A DNA stretch of 64,000 bases from Prorocentrum cordatum (Eukaryota; Sar; Dinophyceae; Prorocentrales; Prorocentraceae). Each line of letters starts with the position of its first letter. Within the stretch, counting starts at the first letter, position 1. The notes under the pieces were generated by a model. That model did no database searches, was not told the DNA's origin, and saw only the letters and a program-made list of their open reading frames with translations. A program made the position numbers and the translations under genes. Below are positions 21,901 through 35,200 of this stretch, piece after piece. The stretch spans positions 771,896 to 835,895 of the forward strand of contig CAUYUJ010015505.1 of assembly GCA_963575745.1 (NCBI GenBank). Direction: 5' to 3'.

Positions 21901-24900
21901 GAAAACGTTGCAGCCATGAAGTGTGCCTATGTCACTGTTGGACTCCGTATGCCTCAGCCTGAAAAGATCGGACTCTGAACTGTCACTTTCGGAACTTGAA
22001 ACTTGTTCTACAAATGACCTGGTTGAGACCGGTGAATCAGCCCATGATTGGAATCCGGTACGGTGACGTCGGTCCAAATTATCGGTTGTCGAACGTTCTG
22101 TATACCGCGAGATGCTGCCAATGCGGTGCCTTCTGGTGCCTGACCACGTTGACTCGGTCATGTTTTAGCACGGGCACTATGCTACAGACAGAGCTTGTCC
22201 AGCTTTGCCATGCGTGCTTGAGCCAAACTGGCTACGGAGGTGCCTCGGAGAGCTTCTTGGGGCCGCTTGGTGGTCTCTTGGGGGCCTCTTGGGGGTCTCT
22301 TGGGGGCCTCTTGGAGGCCTCTTGGGGCCGTCTGGGCGCCTCTTGGGGCCCTCTTGTGAGACTTGGGAGCGCTCTTGGAGCACTCTGGGGCCATCTTGGA
22401 GCCATCCTGAAGCCTCGGATGGCCATCGGAAGCGAATCGGAAGCGAAAAGGCGAGAAAACCAATTACGCTACCGAGGAACCCCACATACTTATATTATGG
22501 CTGGAGTGATGATAGCTGAAGTGAAGCATGTGAGAATGATGTTGGTGGCCGTTGCCCCGCCGATACCGTTGGTGACGCCACTAAAGAGGAGAGGTGGAGA
22601 GGAGAAGCGCCGCGCCAGCCACACTTTGCGAGCCCGACACAGATAGCGACCGCACCCAAAAGGCACCCCCTTGTGGCGTCGAGAAAGTACCACGCCTGCC
22701 ACGCTTTGCGAAGCTGAAACGGATAGCGACCGCACCCCTGGCGCACCCCCTGTGGCATCGAGATAATACCGCGCCTGCCACGCATTGCGAGCCCGAAACG
22801 GATAGCGACCGTACCCCCAGCGCACCCCCTTGTGGCGTCGAGGAAGTGTCACGCCTGCCACGCTTTGCGAGCCCGAGACGGGAGCGCATGCCAGCTGCGG
22901 TGAGGGACCACCCCCTGCGCATCCCCTATGGTGTCGAGAAAATGCCACGCCTCCTATGCACTGGACGACCGTCGTGCATAGCGGCCGCGCTGAGGGACCA
23001 CCCCCTGCGCACCCCCAATGGTGTCGAGAAAATGCCGCGCCTGCTATGCCCTGGACGACCGGCGCGCATAGCGGCCACGGTGAGGGACCACCCCTTGCGC
23101 ACCCCCTATGGTGTCGAGAAAGTACAACGCCTGCCACGCTCTCCGACCCTGGCACGCATAGAGGCCGCGTTGAGAGACCACCCCTTGCGCAACCTGCACA
23201 CATGTGCGCGGCGCTATGGCGAGAAGGACATGTTCAAAAGAAGCCGCCCTCCAGACGGGTAACGGTTGCACAATTTGGCATACGTGGTTCTACTGTTGAG
23301 GGAGTCGCAGACGAGAGCCCCAGTTCGGAAACGCACCAGCAACCGTCTTCGTAATTGCTGCTTCTCTTATGAAAAAGTACGCGGCGATGGGGAGAGGACC
23401 ACGTTCTTCATTCTTGAAGATGCTGCTAACGTTTAAGACGAATGTACGAGGACCTAAAGCGAAAGCTACATTTCGAAAAAGTACCTGGCCCCGTCCTTGT
23501 AACAGCTCAAAGCAATTGATACGAATGTGCACGACGCTCAGGCGATAACCACATTTTGAACATGGCGTGACATCCATCCGCGTACGTAACTAGTGGTCAT
23601 TGTAGGCTTCGGGATACAACAATTTGGAGGGAGGGTCGATCGAAACTCCCGGGGCCAGCCTACAGACACGATTGGTGGTGCGACGGGAAAGAACTATTTG
23701 CCGGGCGGCAGTGCGGAGAGGTGGGCAGAGGAGCGGGAGCTGAAGGAGACGAACGTACGAGGGAAGCCCCAATGCCAAACAGAGGCCCGCCTAGCCGCAG
23801 GCACGACGCATCGGCGCCCCGAGCGGGAGCTGGAGGACGAGGGCGATGATAATCAAGTCGTGGTCAAGAGCAGGTCCCTGTTGGTAAATGGTAAAATGCA
23901 CGGGGTGGGGGCCAAATTGGAAAAAGGGTCAAAGGCGCTCGCAAGCGCTCGCCCTGAGGTGTTACGCCCCCCCTTTCCTGGGGAAGTCAAAAGGTACCGA
24001 TACCGCTATTCCCCGGATCTCTCCCGGGGTGCGTTCTGACCAAAATTTCGAGGCGAATCCAACTGTGGCGACGAGGGCCTCCCAGGAGGCCCCCGAAAAA
24101 GGGGAACGGAAAGGGTAGAGGTATGGGTGCCTGTTCCTCCTCAGAGTTCCTTCGGACATGGCTTACTTGTCCGTCGACTGCATGTCTTCACCTGGCCATC
24201 GCTCGGACGTCCATTCCATTTTTTTTGTCGGTTTTGTGCATGGCTTTTTCGCCGCATGATCAAGGATGCTCCTCGATGGTCCTCGCCGAAGGAAAAATGC
24301 ACACGTCCGAGCGATGCTTAGTCACCCTCCCCCCTCACCCGAACGCCCCTCCGCATCGATCCCGCCGAAGCTCGGCTCCTCGGGCGTGGCGCCCGGAAGG
24401 GGAAGTGAACTTTCGCTCGGGCAGGCGTCCGCTGATTGTTGAAAACTACGGTGGCGGCAGTCGATAGGGAACCCTCTGAGAGGGCCTCCAGGGCCTGGAA
24501 GCCTGTGGAACAGGCTTGGCCATGGATGCCACCGCTGCCCTCCTCAGACAGGGAATCCTCTAGGCTCTGAGGCCCCCTGGACGCACTCCTCAACGAACAC
24601 CCCCCCCGTACGCTCTCCCAGAATGGGTGGGCGGGCCTTGGAAGGCGGCGGGCATGGCCTCACGGCCCCTCTTGGTGGCATCAGGGCCCCCACGGTGGAA
24701 AGAGGGGGGTGGTGGGCGGGAAAACCGGGGGGGGAAAGCGGAAGACGGCGAGCCAGGACAGTCGAGCCCCAGAACCGAAGAGGGCAGCGACAGAGGCGAG
24801 GAAGCGCCTCAAAGGGGATCTGGATACCGCCTCCGCTCGGAGCTGGGAAGGCCCCCCCCGTGAGTTGTCCCTGAAGACAAGACTAGCGAATCTGCAAATA

Positions 24901-27900
24901 ATGGGAGCCAATGAGCACCGTCAAACCAACTGTTAGGTCCCCCTATACAGGCGGATTTTTGACGAAAAATCAAACAGAGCCGCCAAAAACCACACACCAA
25001 ACATATTCGAAAATACTCCACAACTCCTCCCCATACCATTTTTCGACTGTTTTTGAATATTCCCACTGCAGAGGGACAGGCCCGACTTGTACCTACTGCG
25101 CCCATCCGACAGCTTCCTCAAGTCTGCCACGGTGCATCTCGTCTTCATCCAGGCCAGCGCGACGTCGAAAATGACCAGCGGGGGCTGCTCGGGGAGCGAG
25201 CAGGGAGGGGCGGCGGAAGCGGGCGCAAGACCGGCGCCCGCTTCCGCCGGGAGCGAGCAGGGAGCTAGCAGGGAGGGGCGGGAGCGAGCAGGGAGGGGCG
25301 GAGGTTTGGCCGCGCGGACCCAGTCCAATGTGAACCCAGCCCCCCACCCCCCTGGGCCGGAATCGGGCGTCGGTTCCAGATTGTCGTGTTGTTTTTCCCA
25401 AGCGGTGTGTGGACCCGAAGATGGGCAAACCGCGTGGGACCTCCTCTGAAAGCCTGGCTTGCTCCCAAGACGACGTGACAGTGTTACCGGCCAGTCCTAA
25501 AGTGGCTAATCTGCAATTTGCGTGGGACTTGTGCAGCACAAATGTTCTCGGGTCCTGTCCGACGGCCCCGACAGCTGGCCTCACACTGAAGGTTTTCTGT
25601 CAAAAAATCCTATTTCGGCGGATCTCTTTTTCTGCCCCCGGTGGCCCGGAACGCGCGCCAGATTTGTTAGCGTTCGCGCCCGAGCGCGGTGTCCGTCCAC
25701 GTCCGCGAGGCTCGTGTACGACTTCCTGATTTCAACGACATTGCAGTCATGCGGCTGCGTTGAATCCGCGCGGCGCCGTGCTTCGAAAAATGGAAGAAAC
25801 TTTCGGAGCGCCGATGTATCCCCATCCCACTGGGACATGGCACCTCAGCCCGACCAACCAGCTTACCCTCCTAGACACGGGCACCTATCTCACCTCGGTG
25901 GGTCAGTCGGCCAGTGGGGCCAAGGCCACGCCAGCGGGGAGAGGGATCGTTTAAACGATGCTCGACCACGGCACGGTCAATGCCTGGCCAGGCCCATCGG
26001 CACGCCCAACGGCGGCTGGACTCGGCGAGGGCTGGGCGCGCTCGGCCACTTCGGCCGAGAGCAAGCACCAACAAAAAAGAGAATCCCCAGACCCCCGACG
26101 TCGTGATCTTCACACAACGTCGATCCCCAAAGGTCTGGCCCTGGGTCAGTTGCGCACGCCACCTCCCCCCAACGGCAGGTTCGTGCCGTGACGATTTCGG
26201 AATTGGCTTGTGACGACTCGCGCGAGGAACCCGATGCCCCTCAGGAGGGCTATCCAAGAAGTGCACCCAGGCGAACTCGACGACACTGCAGTGAAAGCAA
26301 AAACTTCAGAAGCTCTGGTCTCGAGGGAGTCGCGGGCAGGATACCAAAAGGCGACTGATACGAAATTGCCCCAAAAACGTACTGGGCTGCTTGCGCACGG
26401 ATCGTGCAGCCTTGAGCGACCACGGCTTCCCGACAGCGCAGATCGCTCGACACCAGCCTATCCCCGGGCCAGCGGCGGCGCTCCGCCTTGAACTCTCGCG
26501 CCGGGCGCGCCGCCGCGGCGACACGACACGAACCTGCCCTACACCCCCTCCGGGGGACGCCCCCCACGCTCCCAGACACCCGACGTCGTGCTTTCTCGCG
26601 ACGTGGATCCCCAGAAGCCTGGACCACTCTCCGAGGACCGCCTCTTCACTCGGGCGGGTGGTAGTTGGGGGTGGCCTACATTGGGGCCCCTTAGGGATCT
26701 TTTGGTACTGGCAAGGGCCCCAAACGCGCCCTGAAAGGCCCGCTTCCAACATGGTAGGGGAAGCGTCTGCTCACCTCGGGGATCTGCTGACCCGAGTCGA
26801 TGCAGACAGGGGTGGGCCTTGCGGGACCCTGCGCGCTGACTCGGGCCCGTGCACCCCTGGCTCTGCGGGATCCTGCCAGATCCAGCGCCCTGGCTGACCC
26901 CCGTTTGCATCGACCCCAGTCCCTCGAGCCCCGATCACCGCCGCCCCCCCCCCAGGGGTCTCCCGCGGCCCTCGGCGCGGTCCACGCGGGCCGCCCCCGA
27001 GCGGGCCGCGGCCGCGGCCGCGGCCCTGCCCTCGGGATGCTCGTGCGACCGGCACTCCCCGCATGGCGGAGGTGGGGAGTTGGGAGGGGACCACGTGTCG
27101 CCGCGCCGTGTGTCCTCGACGCGCCCTAGTGGACGACGCCGACACCACGGCAAACCCATGGCAAACCCTGCGTGCCGAACCGCGGCAGACCTCACGGCTA
27201 ACCCACCCAGCCCGAGGCATGCCCTGGTGGCCGCGGCGCCCTCCCCAAAGTGGATGGCCGCGCGTCGGAGCAAACGGCGCGGCGACATATGCGTTATGCT
27301 GACCATTGTGCTATGGCCTCCTCTCGTCCGTTTGCGTCCTCCCTGGCACCGTCGCGTGCCATTGCTTCACACTCTTCTTGCCGCTCTCTGCGCCTGGTGC
27401 TTCACTGAGGCGCGGGGGAGAGGGTCGATCTCGACTGACGCTTCGCGCTCGCGCCCGCGGTGTCTACGACGAGGGGGAGGACGGAGCTGGCGGAGCTTTG
27501 AGCTTTGTGGTTTGGGGGAGAAGGAGAGAGAGTAGGAGAAGGCAGAGGAGGTAGGAGGAGGAGGAGGAGGAGGAGGAGGAGGAGGAGGAGGAGGAGGAGG
27601 AGGGAGGAGGAGGAGGAGGAGGAGGAGGAGAGGAGGAGGAGGAGGAGGGGAAGAGGAGTGGAGGAGGAGGAGGAGGAGGAGGAGGAGGAGGAGGAGGAGG
27701 AGGAGGAGGAGGAGGAGCGGAGGAGGAGGGGAGGAGGAGGAGGACGAGGAGGAGAGGAGGAGGAGGAGGAGGGGGAGGAGAGGAGGGGGAGGAGGAGGAG
27801 GAGGAGGAGGAGGAGGAGGAGGAGGAGGAGGAGGAGGAGGAGGAGGAGGAGGAGGAGGTAGGAGGAGGAGGAGGAGGAGGAGGTGGAGGAGGAGGAGGAG

Positions 27901-30900
27901 GGGGACGAGGAGGAGAGCTGAGGGGACGAACGGCGGACAGGCAGGCCACGAACGAGAGCGCGGGCAGCGAGCCGGCGATAGAAATCGGCCAGGCACGACG
28001 GGTGCAGAGGAGCAGACGAGGGTGGAGGACGGGCTGAACCTGAACGTGTTTTTCGTTTTCGTGTTGTTTTCGTTTTCCCTCGCTTTGTCTTCAATCCGCC
28101 CTTACCGCAAAACGAAGTCGAAACGAAAACGGCCCACGGAATCGCCCAAACACTGTTTGGGTCCAGAGGGGGTTGGGGCAGAGCACGGAGCAGACGGAGC
28201 AGCGGGTGGAGGGCGCAGGCACCTGCGCCGCCCCCCGCGGGCACCCCCGCGCCCCGCCTGTGCCGAGGTCCTCCTCCGCGACGTTCGCCGCGTACAAGAC
28301 CTGGCGGCACGGCGCCCCGGGCCCCCCACAGGCGGAGCTTGGACGACAAATTAAACATACCCAACAACAAATCAAACATACTCAATCAAATAATCGAGAA
28401 TCGTCCCCATCTGTGTTGTTGCCTATGTTTGAATATTCGCCCTGTAGAGGGACACGCCCGACTCAACCCTAGGCAAGAGTGACCTTGGGTGCGTGAGCCA
28501 CATCGCAGGCTGCAGAAGCCCAGGTCTCCGACCACGCATCTCGGCCAGGGGGCCATCAAACATTGGCACCGTGGCGAATCACTGTGCCATCAGCGTTAGC
28601 GACGCTCTGGAGCCGCGGATTCGAAAACTAAAAAAAATATCGTTGTGTCTGGGGACACTGCTCCGCTCTCCCGAAAGTGCCATCTCTTTGGGGGGGCTCC
28701 TTGTGGTTCCGCTGGATTTGCCGGCGGACTCGCCTACAGCTTACTTCCGCCAGCCTTCCGCCGAGGAATGTCTGTCAAGTTCTCCATCCCTCAAAATGCC
28801 TCGAACGCGAGGCACTTTTTGAAACGCCCCGCATGACGCCTGAGTCGCGAATCAACCGCACTATCGGGCAAGTGGTGCAGCCGAAGTGCCGCAGGGGTTC
28901 TGCGGGGGGTCCCGGGGCGCTGCGAACAAAAGAGTGCCAAGGGAACGCGAGCATGCGGCGAGACGGTGTCCAGGAAGACGGAGAGGGAGGCCCAGGAGGC
29001 CGATCGCACGCACGCCCTGCCCCTTCATAGTTCGGACCCCCGAGGCCCTCGAGCGCCGATCCCGCGGCGATCTTCTCCAGAGTCTCCAAAAGCAGTGCTC
29101 TCACTGCAGGGCTTCTGCTCGTGCCACTCCGCAGGGGGATGGGTCCGGCGAGGTCGCGCCCCGCTGCCGCCCGCGGCCGCCAGTTGGCGCCCTGTGGCCG
29201 CCTCGTGCGCTGGTTGGGTTCCTTGGAGGTCTCGCCACGCTGCCGCCCGTCTCGCTGCCGCCTCGTGCGCTGGCTGGCTTCGTCGAGGCTGCGCCACGCT
29301 GCCGCCCCGCGGCCGGCCCCCGTGGCCGCCCCGTGCGATGGGCGGGTCCAGCGAGGCTTCGCCACGCTGCCGCCCGTGGCCGCCACGTGGCAGCCTCGTG
29401 CGGTGGTTGTGCCTGGCGGGTCTTCGCAGCGCTGCCGCCCGTGGCCGCCTCCCTGCTGCCTCTGGCCTGCAGCCAGCATCACCTCAGAACATTGCTTGCA
29501 CCACATAGCTTGCACGACATAGCGTGCACATCCACAGTGCAGTACGCTGCCGTTTGGGTTCCACGCTGCCTACCATGAGAACCATCTCAGCCAGCGTGGG
29601 CCACAATCGACAAGCTACTGCACCGTAGGAGATGAGGCGTGGGCTATGCGATGCGAGCGGCGCGGTGCACTCTACATGTATGCTTGCTGCAAGCGTGCTG
29701 CGTGATCGGTGCTCGCTGTGCGAGCTGCACGGCGCGCGAGCTCCGCGCGCTGCGCCCAAGCTGCCAGACGTGGGGAGGGCGGGCAGGCCGTGCGGCGTGA
29801 GCTGCGCGCGGCGCGTGCGAGAGCTGCCCCGGTGCTGGCCCTGCGGAGGGGGCCCTCGGTCGGGCCACCCGCCCGGCGCACGGGCCGCCCCCGCGGGGGA
29901 GGCCGCGAGGGGGGGGGCCACGCGCGGGCACGCGGCGCCAGCGCTTACGTCGGGCCTGCGCCCCTACAAGGGGGATCTTGGGCGCAAAACAAAAACAAAT
30001 ACCCCCCAAAAGACTCCCAAGAAATGGTCAAGAATAGCTTTCTTGTTCGAACAAAAAAAAACGTCGTCCCCGGACCAGTTGTTTGACTATTCTGGAAAAT
30101 CCCTCCTGCAGGGGGACAGGCCCGGCTTAAGCCAGCGCGGCGAGACCTCGAGGCACCCACCCGGCGCACGTGGCCTCCCACGATGGTGCCTGCGAGCGGG
30201 CACGGGCGCCGACGTGGCGAAGCCGCGGGGCGGCCACCCCAGCGGCTCAGGAGAACAGGCAGGAGTGACATGGAGGTGATATGGTGACATGGAGGTTCGG
30301 GTGGGGAGGGGGAACCCACGTCTCGTGCGATCGACCTGACATCGATCAAACTCTCCCTCTCACCAAAGGTCTCACTATCGATCTCGCAATCGGTCTCATT
30401 ATCGATATCACAGCAGCCCCAATGTCGATCTCACAATCGATCACTATAGGTCTCACTATCGATCTCTCTCTATCGACCTCGCCATCGATCCCACGATCGA
30501 TCTCATAACAGATCTCACGATCGATCTCTCCCACTCGATCTCCCATTCGATCTGACAATCGATCTCACCATCGATCTCACTCTCGGACTCGCTATCGACC
30601 TCGCAACAGTTCCCACTATTGGTCCCACTATCGATCTCACAATCGATTTCACCATTAATAGTACCATCGGTCCCACAATCGGTCTCACAATCGATCTTAC
30701 AATCAACCTGACCATCGATCACTATCGGACTTACAATTGATCTCACAATAGATCTCACGATCGATCTCAGTATCGATGTCACGGCAGATGTCACTACCAA
30801 TATCACAATGGATCCCAATTTCGATCTTACAACAGATGTCACTATCGATCTCACAATCGGTCTCACTTTCGATCGCACTATCGATCTCATTATCGATTTG

Positions 30901-32195
30901 ACCATCGAACCCAAGATCGATCTCACACGCGATCTCACCATCGATCTCACAATCGGTCGCACCATCACTCTGACAATCGATCTCACTTCCTTCTCCCACT
31001 CGGACTCACTCTCGATCTCACAGCAGTTCTCATTACAAATCTCACGATCGATCTCTCCCACTCGATCTCGCAATCGATCTGACAATCGATCTCACAATCG
31101 ATCTCACTTTCGGACTCGCTATCGATCTCACAACACTTCCGACTATCGGTCTCACGATCGATCTCACAATCGATCTGACCATCGATCCCACTATCAAAAT
31201 TACAGTCAATCTCACAATCGATCTCACGATCGATCTCAGTGTCGACCTCACTGTCGAACCCACTACAGATCTCACGACAGATCGCACTACCAATCTCACA
31301 GCAGACCAATACCGTTCTTCCAATCTCACTATCGATCTCGCAATCGATCTCATGATCGATCTCACCGCTGCGCCACCGACGGGACACCCCGCACCAGGGA
31401 CGGGACACCCCAGGCCACCGACCGGACCCCGCCGCGCCACCGATGGGACACCGACGGGACACCGCCGCGCCACCGGCAGGTCACCCCTGGCCACCGCGCG
31501 CCCGGGGGGGGGGGGGCGGACAACCAGCTCCACAGCCCCTGGCCACCGCGGCATCAGTCCTCTCGCGCACCCACGAAGCTTCGCCTCGCCCGCACGCGCG
31601 ACACGAACACGAAACCCAAACGGATTTCCGGGTGGGGGGCTCTCCGTTCCACTGCGATCTCACCCTCTCGCCTCCGACGGGCCCCTAAGAGCAACCGGTG
31701 CGGGGAAAGTCAAAAGGAACGAATAGGAGAAACGCCTCCAACCGACCACAACCACCACGAGGAAGAGAACCCCAATTCTGGAGACGATTCTGCTTGATGA
31801 GGCGACATCTTTGACTCCCAGCCCTTCCCTCCCCTTCATCCCCTTCCCCCCCTTCCTCTCGCCCCGCTCCCCTTCCATCCCGCCCCTACCCCCCTCTTCC
31901 CCATCCGCCGCACTTTCTCGCTTCAGCTCCCCCTTCATTCCCTCTCTCGCCTCAGGCAGTGCTGGTTCATCCCCTGCCCCGCTGGGGTGCTGCATTGCCT
32001 CCCGCAAGGGTTATACCACTGCCCCCTCAGGGAAACCCAACCAACCCTGTATGGCGTGATTGGTTTAGGGAGTCTCTTCTTCCATCTGAATAAACGCCCC
32101 CTCCCCCAGGCGGCTGGCACCCAACCAGGACCAGTGCCCCCCACCATCCTTGTGTCAAAAAGCAATACGAACACACACAAACACACACACACACA

Positions 32196-32230
<35 letters not shown>

Positions 32231-32242
32231 GCGAGCGAGCGC

Positions 32243-32287
<45 letters not shown>

Positions 32288-35200
32288 CACAAACACACAC
32301 ACACACACACAAACACAAACACAAACACAAACACAAACACAAACACAAACACAAACACAAACACAAACACAAACACAAACACAAACACACACACACACAC
32401 AACACACACACACTTTGGGGCAACTCTTGGGTCATGATCGTGGGCCCCGCGAGCACTTTGCATTGTGCTTTCTCCAGGCCGGCGGGGGTGCCCTCATATT
32501 GCCTGCTTTGCGCAAGGCCGCCATCCCTGTCAAAAAACATATTCGCGGCCATCCCTGTCAAAAAAACAGATTCGCGGACAGTAATGCGCGGCCACCCCGC
32601 GATCACTGTCCATTGGTGTTTGACAAGGGCCACGGGGGTGCTGGAATATTGCCCGGTTTGCGCAGGCCCACTAGACACCATGATGGCCTCTACGGTGGGG
32701 GCATTGGATAAGGAACCCTCAGATAAGGAATCCAAGGTCTGGAGGCCCGTGGAACTCCAATCGAAGCTTGGCCATGGATATCACCGCTGCCCTCATCAGA
32801 TACGGAACCCTCCAGGGTCTGCAGCCTCCTGGGCGCATGCCTAAACCAACGCCCCCACCGTAAGGCCGCGATTGTGTACCGGTTTTCGACAAGGAATGTG
32901 GGGGCCAACACGATACCCGATGTGTGTTGTCACGGGCGAGGGTGCAGCTGGCACACTCTTCGCGTGCCCTTGGCGTGGCGCACCTGGAGCAGCTGGAACA
33001 TGCGGCACGCATGGCGCATGTGGAGCAAGTGGCGCGCGTGGCGCGCGAGGCATGCCTGGCACGCTTGGGCCCCAGGGGTGACTGGCGCACCTGGAGCGCC
33101 TGGCACGCGTGGCGCACATCTCCCCGTCGCGCACAAGGGATCTATGGCGGTTCCCAGAAGCTACCCATCCATAGACGACCGCTGAATATGCTGAGGCCCG
33201 GGTGCTAATTCTGTGTTGGGAGGGCGGGCGGGCGTGAGCGAGACAGCTTGCGGGCGGGTGCGTGTGTCTTGACCCCTTCGCCTTCCCTCCTTGGATCGAT
33301 CTCCTCCAAGATTGCCCCAAGAAGGCCCCCGAGGCTCCCAAGGGTTCCCCAAGAGGGCCCCAAGAGGTGCACAAGAGGCCCCATGAGGCCCCCAAGAGGC
33401 TCCCAAGAGCTAAGAGGCCTAAGAGGTCCCTCCAGAGACACCCAAGACGCCCCAAGAGGGCTCGGCGACAAGGCCGACGGCACAAAGAAACTAAGGTTGT
33501 GGCCACATGATGGCCTCCTGGGAAGACAAAGCTAACTGGAACCGCCTCGTCCTTTGATCGATCTCCTCCAGGATGGCCCAGGTGCCTTGGAGGCCCCAAG
33601 AGGCCCCACAGAGGCCCCCCAGAGGCACACAAGGCGCCCCAAGGGGCCCCGGCGAGAAGGCCAACATCACTGAATTAAGTAAGGCTGTGGTAACATGTTG
33701 AGCTCATGAAGGGGGGCCCGAACGCAGGAGCCCCCCTCTTTTGATCGATATCTTCCAAGATGGCCCCAAGATGGCACCCAAAGCTCCCAAGGGTGCCCCA
33801 AGATGGCCCCAAGAGATGTGCAGGAGGCCCCAAGAGGCCCCCAAGAGGCCCCCAAGATGCCCCCAGGAGGCTCCCAAGAGACCCCCCGAGACACAGTTTG
33901 ACCTCCTGGGGGGACCCTAATTAAGGAGCGCCCTCCCTTGATCGATCTCCTCCAAGATGGCCCCAAGATGGCCCCCGAGGCTCCCAAGCGGTCCCCAAGA
34001 GAGCCCCAAGAAATGCCCAGGAGGCTCCAAGGGGCCCACAAGATGCCCCCAAGATGCCCCCAAGAGGCTCCCAAGAGCCCCCAAGAGGCCACCCAGAGGC
34101 ACCCAAGACGCCTCAAGAGGCCCCCGGGACTGCCAAGAGACCCTCAAGACGCAGTTCTTGAACGACACCCGAAGAGCTTCCGAGAGGCATCCAAGAAGCA
34201 TCTGGCCTTTGTGCTCGCCCTCCTCCTTTTCCTCCTCCTCATCCTTCCCTTCCTCATCCGCCTGTTCCTCCTCCTCCTCCTTCTTCCTTCTCCTTCCTCC
34301 CCCTCCCCCTCTCCCTCCCCCTCCCCCTCTCCCTCCCCCTCCCCCCTCCTCCCCCCTCCTCCTCCTCCTCCTCAATTTCCTCCTCCTCCTCCTCCTCCTC
34401 CTCCTCCTCCTCCGCTTCCTCCTACGATTCCTCATCGATCCTCCCCCTTTTGGGGTACGACGTCTTACCCAGCCCCTTATTCCAATGCATGCTCCTCCAA
34501 ATCCCTGGTCAAGGCAACTCGTCTGGGCATCGTTTCTGGATGGGCTGGTGGGGTTATTCGAAGCATCTAGAAATATTCCCCCCCGGCTGTGGTATCACTT
34601 AGGCTGGTCGCGAAGTTCTTGTCAACCAGCCAACGCGTCCTTCGGGATGCTGGTCCATCTTGCTTGGAGGCGCATTTTGCAGCATCTCTCAAGCAGCATT
34701 TCCCCCCTCTAATGGGCGGGGAGCAGAAGGTGCGACCACCTCTCAGACAGCACGCGCCTCATCGCAGAGTCCCTTCAGGAACAAGTCTGGCATTTCCCGC
34801 CAAATGGCGTGCGCTCCCCTCTGGCAGCGCCGCCTCCAGAGGGGGGGGGTCGGAGGACGAGGAAGCAGTGGGAACCAGGAGCAGGAGGAGGATGGGGTGG
34901 AGGAGGAGAACGGGGCGGAGGAGGAGAGAGGAGGAGGAGAGGGGAGAAAAGGGAGGAGGACCGAGGCCGCGCGCGCGGATCAGCACAGGTGGGCAAGCTG
35001 CGGCGCCACCGGCGGCAGCGAGCCGCATCCTCCTCCTGCTATTTCTGCTACTACTGCTGCTACTGCTGCTCCTCCTCCTCCTCCTCCTCAATCCTCATCA
35101 TGCCTCTTCCCCCTCCCCAGCCTCCCCTACTCCTCCTGTCTTCTCCTTCACTCGTCCTCCTTCCAACTCCCTCCCACCTCATCCTCCATCCTCCTCCCCC

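Noticed and set aside
22490-23203. 237-codon minus-strand repeat protein
   Set aside because: The 81-bp unit is 27 codons; other frames are also long and open, and residues drift without constraint.
29040-29105. [19 protein letters not shown] as the missing OLA1 exon before VLYAANV
   Set aside because: Position and strand fit, but the sequence does not follow the family segment, no donor or acceptor gives the right phase, and 40568-40615 fits the family better.
30456-31797. Isoleucine/valine/serine or Asp/Cys-rich repeat proteins
   Set aside because: The 12-bp GATC satellite equals four codons, keeping several frames open on both strands.
32150-32463. Thr/His or Cys/Val repeat peptides
   Set aside because: CA, GCAC and AAACAC microsatellite.
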